DNA of 24,949 nucleotides, from contig CAYFLU010000026.1 of assembly GCA_964343975.1 (NCBI GenBank), positions 1 through 24,949 of the forward strand. The letters run 5' to 3'. The notes under the pieces are model-generated. The model did no database searches, was not told the origin of the DNA, and saw only the letters and a program-made list of their open reading frames with translations. This DNA is from SCUN01 sp964343975. GTDB lineage: Bacteria > Acidobacteriota > Vicinamibacteria > Vicinamibacterales > SCN-69-37. This document shows positions 20,432 through 24,949 of the stretch, one piece after another. The first letter of the stretch is position 1. Each line of letters begins with the position of its first letter. The position numbers were made by a program, and so were the translations under genes.

Positions 20432-22542
20432 TACCGGCCTTTCAGATGTGTGTCCCAGAATCGCGCGACGCGATTCCAGGCGTCACGCAGCACATGTTCG
20501 CGCGTGAAGTAGTGGAATTCTCCGGGATACGCCATGAAGCTGACGAGATCGCCCTTGCCGTGCTTCAGCGCCTCGTCCAGGAGTTTCACCGAGTGGAGAT
20601 ACGGCACGTTCACGTCCGCCGTGCCGTGGAGCACGAGCAGCGGCGTGCGGAGTTTGTCGATGTGCGAGACCGGGGACGCCTGCGCATAGACCTCCGGATG
20701 TTCAGATGGCGTGCCGATGCGGCTCGTGGTCCACGTGCCGTGATACGGATCCTCGTAGTAGAGCGCGTAGTCCGCGACGCCCGCCACATCGACGGCCGCG
20801 GCGTACGCCGTCGGCATCTCGGTGACCGCCAGCAGGGTGAAGAAGCCGCCGTAGCTCAAGCCCCAGATGCCGATCTTGTTGCCGTCGACGTACGGCAGGG
20901 TCTTCAGATACGTGTTCGCGATGCCGGCATCACGAAAGTCCTTGCCGCCGACATCCATGTGCACCGCCTCGCGCCACTCGCTGCCGTAGCCGATGCTGCC
21001 GCGATAGTCCGGGGCCAAGACGACGTAGCCCTGCTGCACGAAGTACTGGTGGATGCTGTAGTACACGGCGTAATTGCGTTGCACGTGCCAGCCGTCGTAG
21101 TTCTGGTTCACGCCGTCGCCGTGCACCCACACGATGGCGGGGTGCTTCACGTTCGGATTCAGGTTCTTCGGCACGAACAGGTAGGCCGCCACGTCCTTGC
21201 CGTCCGCCGCTTTGTAGTGGACGAGCTTCGGTTCGACCAACTGCGTCTTGTCGATTGATGCCGGCATCGAGTCGGTCAGGCGCACCGGCTTGGCATTCGG
21301 TGCTTGGGCGTCGATCACGTACAGGTCGGCCGAATTCCAAGGATCCGAATGCTGGTAGAGGATCTTGCTGCCGTCCGGTGACCAGGACGGCGAGACGTCG
21401 GCGCCGCGGCCGGACGTGACAAGGCGCACCGTGGCTTTGGATGGGTCGCCGTTGAGCGTGGCGACGCCGATGTGACGCCGACCGTGATCGGCGGCCTCAT
21501 TCTGGTCAAACGCGATGCGCGTGCTGTCGGGCGACCAGGTCGGGCGCCACGTCTCGAACTGGCCCTTCGTGACCTGCACCGGCGTGCCGCCGGCTGCCGC
21601 CACCACATAGAGCTGGTCCCATCCGTCGCGATCACTGAGAAAGAGGATCCACTTGCCGTCGGGCGACAGCTGCGAGCCGGCCTGCGCATCGCCGGTGGCG
21701 CTCCAGAACTTGTCCTTCACGTCCTCGTGGATCACGCGGGCCGCATTGGTGGTGACGTCAATCGCCGAGATCGTGCGCCGCTTGAAGTCGGGCGACGTGC
21801 GGTCGACGAGGATGTGGGTGCCGTCAATCCAGCGATTGGCACCGCCTCGACCGCCGCCGGTCGTGAACTTCGTCGGCGTGCTGTTGGCGGCCGCCGTGAC
21901 GACCCAGTTGTCGGCCGGTGCGCCGGGCGCGTTTTCGGTGGCGCGATAGATGATCTTCGCGCCCGAGTACTCGGGGGTGACGTCGTGAAAGATCTGCTGC
22001 CCGCGGCCGCCGCCTGTCGTGAAGGTGAGGTGGGCGTCGCCCGGCGTCCACGCGAGGGCGGCGATCGGCCCGGTCACGGCCGCGACCGTGATGTCGTTTG
22101 AGCCATCCGCGTTCTTCACGCGAATCTCCGTCGTGCCATTCGCCTGTGCGGCGCCGAGGTAGGCGACCCGACGTCCATCGTGTGACGTGACGGCGCCTGC
22201 GGCGGCGGCCGCATTGCCGCCGCCTCCGGCGCCCCCGCCTCGTCGTCCTCCCGCCGTGGCCGCGGTGTCAGCCGCGATGGGCACCGGCGGAGCGGAGCCA
22301 TCCGCCTTCACCGAGTATCGGGTCACGATACCCGCGCGATCCCAGGAGAACGTGACGGTCTTGCCGTCAGCCGACCATTGCGCGCCGGACGGATGTTTGA
22401 TGTCGATCAGCTTGTCGATGGTGATGCGGCCCGCCGCCGAGCCCGTGGCCGGGGTCGCCGGCGTGGCTCGCTGGGCGGACACCGGGTACACCACCGCAGA
22501 CGCCGTGGCGACCAGAAGCAGCGCAAAGATTCGTCGATGCAT
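20431..22542 (-). CDS. Secreted S9-family peptidase (DPP IV/prolyl oligopeptidase type)
   Basis: ATG at 22542 is preferred: it gives 703 residues and a proper signal peptide (MHRRIFALLLVATASAVVYPVSAQ). The in-frame GTG at 22578 falls inside a hairpin and would put 12 polar residues in front. The N-terminal two-thirds is a WD40/PD40-like propeller with TolB-type repeats (SPDGKWILFLSDRDGWDQL, WSPDSTRIAFDQN, SWSPDGSKILYQHSD) and a Gly/Ala/Arg-rich insert near residues 90-120. The C-terminal alpha/beta hydrolase has S563 in GLSYGG, D643 in GTADVNVPY and H677 in PGEFHYF, the S9 triad. It should cleave peptides, often after proline, in the periplasm. It lies 67 bases downstream of a TonB-receptor gene and is coupled to an oxygenase gene. 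Confidence 0.93.
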   Translation of the reverse strand: MHRRIFALLLVATASAVVYPVSAQRATPATPATGSAAGRITIDKLIDIKHPSGAQWSADGKTVTFSWDRAGIVTRYSVKADGSAPPVPIAADTAATAGGRRGGGAGGGGNAAAAAGAVTSHDGRRVAYLGAAQANGTTEIRVKNADGSNDITVAAVTGPIAALAWTPGDAHLTFTTGGGRGQQIFHDVTPEYSGAKIIYRATENAPGAPADNWVVTAAANSTPTKFTTGGGRGGANRWIDGTHILVDRTSPDFKRRTISAIDVTTNAARVIHEDVKDKFWSATGDAQAGSQLSPDGKWILFLSDRDGWDQLYVVAAAGGTPVQVTKGQFETWRPTWSPDSTRIAFDQNEAADHGRRHIGVATLNGDPSKATVRLVTSGRGADVSPSWSPDGSKILYQHSDPWNSADLYVIDAQAPNAKPVRLTDSMPASIDKTQLVEPKLVHYKAADGKDVAAYLFVPKNLNPNVKHPAIVWVHGDGVNQNYDGWHVQRNYAVYYSIHQYFVQQGYVVLAPDYRGSIGYGSEWREAVHMDVGGKDFRDAGIANTYLKTLPYVDGNKIGIWGLSYGGFFTLLAVTEMPTAYAAAVDVAGVADYALYYEDPYHGTWTTSRIGTPSEHPEVYAQASPVSHIDKLRTPLLVLHGTADVNVPYLHSVKLLDEALKHGKGDLVSFMAYPGEFHYFTREHVLRDAWNRVARFWDTHLKGR

Positions 22543-22563
22543 ACGTGAAGGTCCGGTGGAAGG

Positions 22564-22599
22564 GACGCCGGACGTCACAGCGAAGTGACGTCCGGCGTC
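22564..22599. terminator. 15-bp perfect hairpin after the TonB-receptor gene
   Basis: Bases 22564-22578 and 22585-22599 are perfectly complementary around the loop AGCGAA. The hairpin begins about 11 bases past the minus-strand stop at 22610 and ends 22 bases before the S9 peptidase ATG. No clear T tract follows. It may end or attenuate the receptor transcript, or protect its 3' end while allowing the S9 gene to be read. Confidence 0.6.
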
Positions 22600-22609
22600 G
22601 TGGCACAGG

Positions 22610-24949
22610 TTACTTCTGGGAGAACGAGTAGGTGATGTTGAAACGGATGATCCGTGGCCCGAGGACGCCCGTCGGTGACAGGAACGAGGCGATGTTGGAC
22701 AGCGGATTGGCCGCGAGGTTGCCCTCGCGGACCGGCGTCAGGCCCGTCGTCGTGCGCACGCTGTAGGTCGTGTTGGCGTTCGTCAGGTTGTACATGTCGA
22801 GGCTGACGTCGATCTTGTTCGTGCCGATCCGGAAGAACTTGCCCAGGCGGACGTCGGCGATGCCGAGCGACGGCAGCTCCACGCTGCCGCGCGCCTCGGC
22901 GTTCACGGTGGCCGCCTGACGCAAGCAGTTGGACGTGACGGTCGTCGAGCACGCGCTGATCGCCCACGTGCGGGTGATCGGGAGGCCGGACTGCAACGTG
23001 TAGTTGGCGCCGAGCACGATGTCGAACGGCAGCGTGTAGGTGCCGCTCAGCTTGAAGTTGTGACGACGTCCACCGCTTTCGCCGGCCGCATTGACGTACG
23101 CGGCGTTCGGGTTGGCGAGCGAGACGAAGTCCTGCTTCGTGTGCGAGTACGTGTAGCCCGCGAGCACCGTCCAGCCGTCCTTGAAGCGACGCTGGAGCGT
23201 GAACTCCACGCCGTTGTACCGGTTGGCGAGGCGGTCGTCGTTCACCGTCTTCGTCACGTTGACGGTGCCCGTGGTGTTCTGGTTGTACACCGAGATCGGC
23301 GCGTCATCGCTCGTGCCGAGCACGCCGTCGCGTCCCGGATCGGTCAGGGTGACCTGCGTGTAGAGCGACGGCCACTGGTCGAAGTTCTGGTCGACCGTCG
23401 TCTGCACGTCGAATTCCTTGCGGTAGATGTACGTCGCGCTGGCGAGCACCGTGGGCACGATCTCGCGATCGATGCCGATCGTGAATTCGTTCCGCTTCGG
23501 GCGACGCAGCGTGGTGTCGAAAGCCGCCGGGTTCGGAATCGCCGTGGTCGACAAGGCCCCGAGTTCACCGCCGACGTACTTCGTGCCATCCCAGGTCAGC
23601 GTGCCGGGCTGGAACACGAAGTCCCCGTTCGTGTCATTCCAGGTGTAGGTCTGGCTGATCGTGCCGTTCGGGTTCGGCGGCGTGCCGGTGTTGATCTGGT
23701 CGAGGTAGCGGCCGAGCGACATCTTCAGCACGGTCTTGCCGTCGCCGGTCAGGTCATAGGTGATGTTGGCGCGCGGGGCGAAGTTGTACCAGAGCGGGTT
23801 GCCGCGCACATCGCCGAACGACTTGCGCACCGTGTAGTCCTGCACCACGCCACCGATGCTCACGCCCTTGAACACCAGACCCTCCGGGAAGTACGCAGAG
23901 GACGGTGAGGTCTGCGCGGGCAGGAAGCCCTCGACGCGTTCCCACCGCACGCCGGCGATCACCGTCAGGCGGCCGACGGAGTAAGAGTCCTGACCGTAGA
24001 GGGCCAGCGACTGGACCGCCGACACGACGTGCGTCGGCGAGTTGAACAGCTGCACCGTCGAGGCTTTACCGGTCGAGCTGAGATAGACGAGGTTCACGTC
24101 CCCCGCGCGGTACGTGTCGGTGTCGGCCGGCGTGTAGCCAAAGTCGACGCCGCCTTTGAACTCGTGCCGGCCGCCGAGCGCGCTCGGCACGAAGTACTGC
24201 ACGTTCGACGTGGCCTGCAGGCGGCGACGGTAGAACTGCTGTTCGCTGGCGGCGTTGCGGTAGCGGATGCCCGTGGTGTTGTCGAGGATCGACTGCAGGT
24301 TCGTCTTCTGGAACAGCGGGAAGTGGATGTTGTTGTAGCTCACCCGCGTATCGGCGAACATGCGGTCACTGATCAACAGGTTCCAGGCCCCCTGGAACGT
24401 GTTGCCGTAGTCGAGTTCCTTCTGATCGGAATCCGGCGTGTTGCTCGCCGAGGCGCCGCGATTCGGTTTGTCGTAGCGCTGCCGCTCGACGAACGCTTCG
24501 AACCGGTTGCGTCCGTTCATCTGGTAGTTGAACTTGGCCGTGCCGGTGAGAATGTCGGTCGTGTCCTGCGTGTCCTTGCCGGCCGCCGTGGAGAGCGTGA
24601 TCGGGAACAACGGCGAGACGGCCGGAAAGCCGGGCACGTTCACGTGCGTCGGCTGGTAGTTGACCGAGCCGAAGAAGAAGAGCTTGTTCTTGATCAGCGG
24701 ACCGCCACCCTGCACGTTCGAGTTGGTGATGTAGTCGACAGCGTTCGAGGTCGAGCTGAAGCCGGCTTTCAGCAGCGTGGCGTCGATGTTCTGCGCCTGC
24801 GTCTTGGCCGGGCCGCAGTTGCCCTGACAGGTGAACAGCAGCTGGCCGTTGAATTTGTTGGTGCCGCTCTTGGTCACCATGTTGATGAACACGCCGGCGG
24901 TGCCGACCGCGATGTCCTGCGCGCCGCTCGAGACCTGGATGTTCTCGAA
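22610..24949 (-). CDS. TonB-dependent receptor, Oar-like (5' partial)
   Basis: The frame is open to the window edge, so the N-terminus (signal peptide, carboxypeptidase-like beta domain and most of the plug) is outside. The visible 779 residues start FENIQVSSGAQDIAVGTAGVFINMVTKSGTNKFNG, the end of the plug in Oar-like receptors of Acidobacteria and Myxobacteria. Alternating outer-membrane beta strands follow (for example RFEAFVERQRYD, WTVLAGYTYSHTKQDFVS, KIDVSLDMYNLTNANT), ending IIRFNITYSFSQK. A small Cys pair, CQGNC, lies in the first extracellular loop region. Such receptors import large ligands using TonB energy; with a peptidase gene directly downstream, peptides or protein fragments are plausible ligands. 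The substrate cannot be read from sequence. Confidence 0.93.
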   Translation of the reverse strand, partial: FENIQVSSGAQDIAVGTAGVFINMVTKSGTNKFNGQLLFTCQGNCGPAKTQAQNIDATLLKAGFSSTSNAVDYITNSNVQGGGPLIKNKLFFFGSVNYQPTHVNVPGFPAVSPLFPITLSTAAGKDTQDTTDILTGTAKFNYQMNGRNRFEAFVERQRYDKPNRGASASNTPDSDQKELDYGNTFQGAWNLLISDRMFADTRVSYNNIHFPLFQKTNLQSILDNTTGIRYRNAASEQQFYRRRLQATSNVQYFVPSALGGRHEFKGGVDFGYTPADTDTYRAGDVNLVYLSSTGKASTVQLFNSPTHVVSAVQSLALYGQDSYSVGRLTVIAGVRWERVEGFLPAQTSPSSAYFPEGLVFKGVSIGGVVQDYTVRKSFGDVRGNPLWYNFAPRANITYDLTGDGKTVLKMSLGRYLDQINTGTPPNPNGTISQTYTWNDTNGDFVFQPGTLTWDGTKYVGGELGALSTTAIPNPAAFDTTLRRPKRNEFTIGIDREIVPTVLASATYIYRKEFDVQTTVDQNFDQWPSLYTQVTLTDPGRDGVLGTSDDAPISVYNQNTTGTVNVTKTVNDDRLANRYNGVEFTLQRRFKDGWTVLAGYTYSHTKQDFVSLANPNAAYVNAAGESGGRRHNFKLSGTYTLPFDIVLGANYTLQSGLPITRTWAISACSTTVTSNCLRQAATVNAEARGSVELPSLGIADVRLGKFFRIGTNKIDVSLDMYNLTNANTTYSVRTTTGLTPVREGNLAANPLSNIASFLSPTGVLGPRIIRFNITYSFSQK

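Noticed and set aside
22543..22578. GTG 22578 as the S9 peptidase start
   Set aside because: It falls inside a 15-bp hairpin stem and adds 12 polar residues before the signal peptide.
1..24949. CRISPR arrays, tRNA or rRNA genes, insertion sequences, phage genes
   Set aside because: I saw no regularly spaced repeats, no tRNA-like cloverleaf, no transposase or integrase motifs and no terminal repeats. This was by eye, so a short RNA gene could be missed.

Overview
The window is about 25 kb of high-GC bacterial DNA, tightly packed, with no gene-free stretch over 300 bases. The gene mix suggests a free-living, protein-degrading Acidobacteriota, possibly Vicinamibacteria. It has an orphan MacB/FtsX-type permease of the ADOP kind, an Oar-like TonB-dependent receptor, a Vps10/BNR-propeller protein and many secreted peptidases. 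That placement is inference from family content; there is no rRNA marker. A 10-N assembly gap (19171-19180), one in-frame TGA (8308-8310) and a gene with no normal start codon (modA) show that this is draft-quality sequence, that some genes are truly damaged, or both.

Layout, plus strand first. 1-601: 3' part of a NUDIX hydrolase. 660-2363: a GNAT acyltransferase fused to a HisC/CobD-like PLP enzyme. 2418-5120: secreted ten-Asp-box propeller protein. 5212-6099: secreted PEGA protein, followed by a perfect 20-bp bidirectional terminator hairpin. 6181-8679 (minus): ADOP permease split by a stop codon. 8733-9689: secreted M28 zinc peptidase. 9790-11179: redox cassette of a single-heme c-type cytochrome, a 4-TM protein and a Tat-exported Rieske protein. 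11221-16185: a very compact four-gene run of catalytic M16 peptidase, non-catalytic M16 partner, AdiC-like permease and DDAH-like guanidine hydrolase.

From 16154 to the right edge everything is on the minus strand. Read in the direction of transcription: TonB-dependent receptor (partial), S9 prolyl-oligopeptidase-type peptidase, coupled 2OG-Fe(II) oxygenase, heme A synthase ctaA (interrupted by the N gap), an HTH-Mop molybdate-type regulator, then modA, modB and modC. The regulator and modABC form one overlapping unit; the Mop/TOBE domain missing from the short ModC is carried by the regulator.

Functionally, the M28, M16 and S9 peptidases, the TonB receptor and the permease fit scavenging of peptides and amino acids. 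The permease plus DDAH-like enzyme point to arginine or methylarginine use. ctaA, the Rieske cassette and molybdate uptake serve respiration and molybdoenzymes. Several genes have a -10-like hexamer ending six bases before the start codon, which suggests leaderless transcripts, and several promoters carry short perfect inverted repeats. The least familiar items are the GNAT-aminotransferase fusion, the cytochrome/4-TM/Rieske cassette and the M16-permease-DDAH run.
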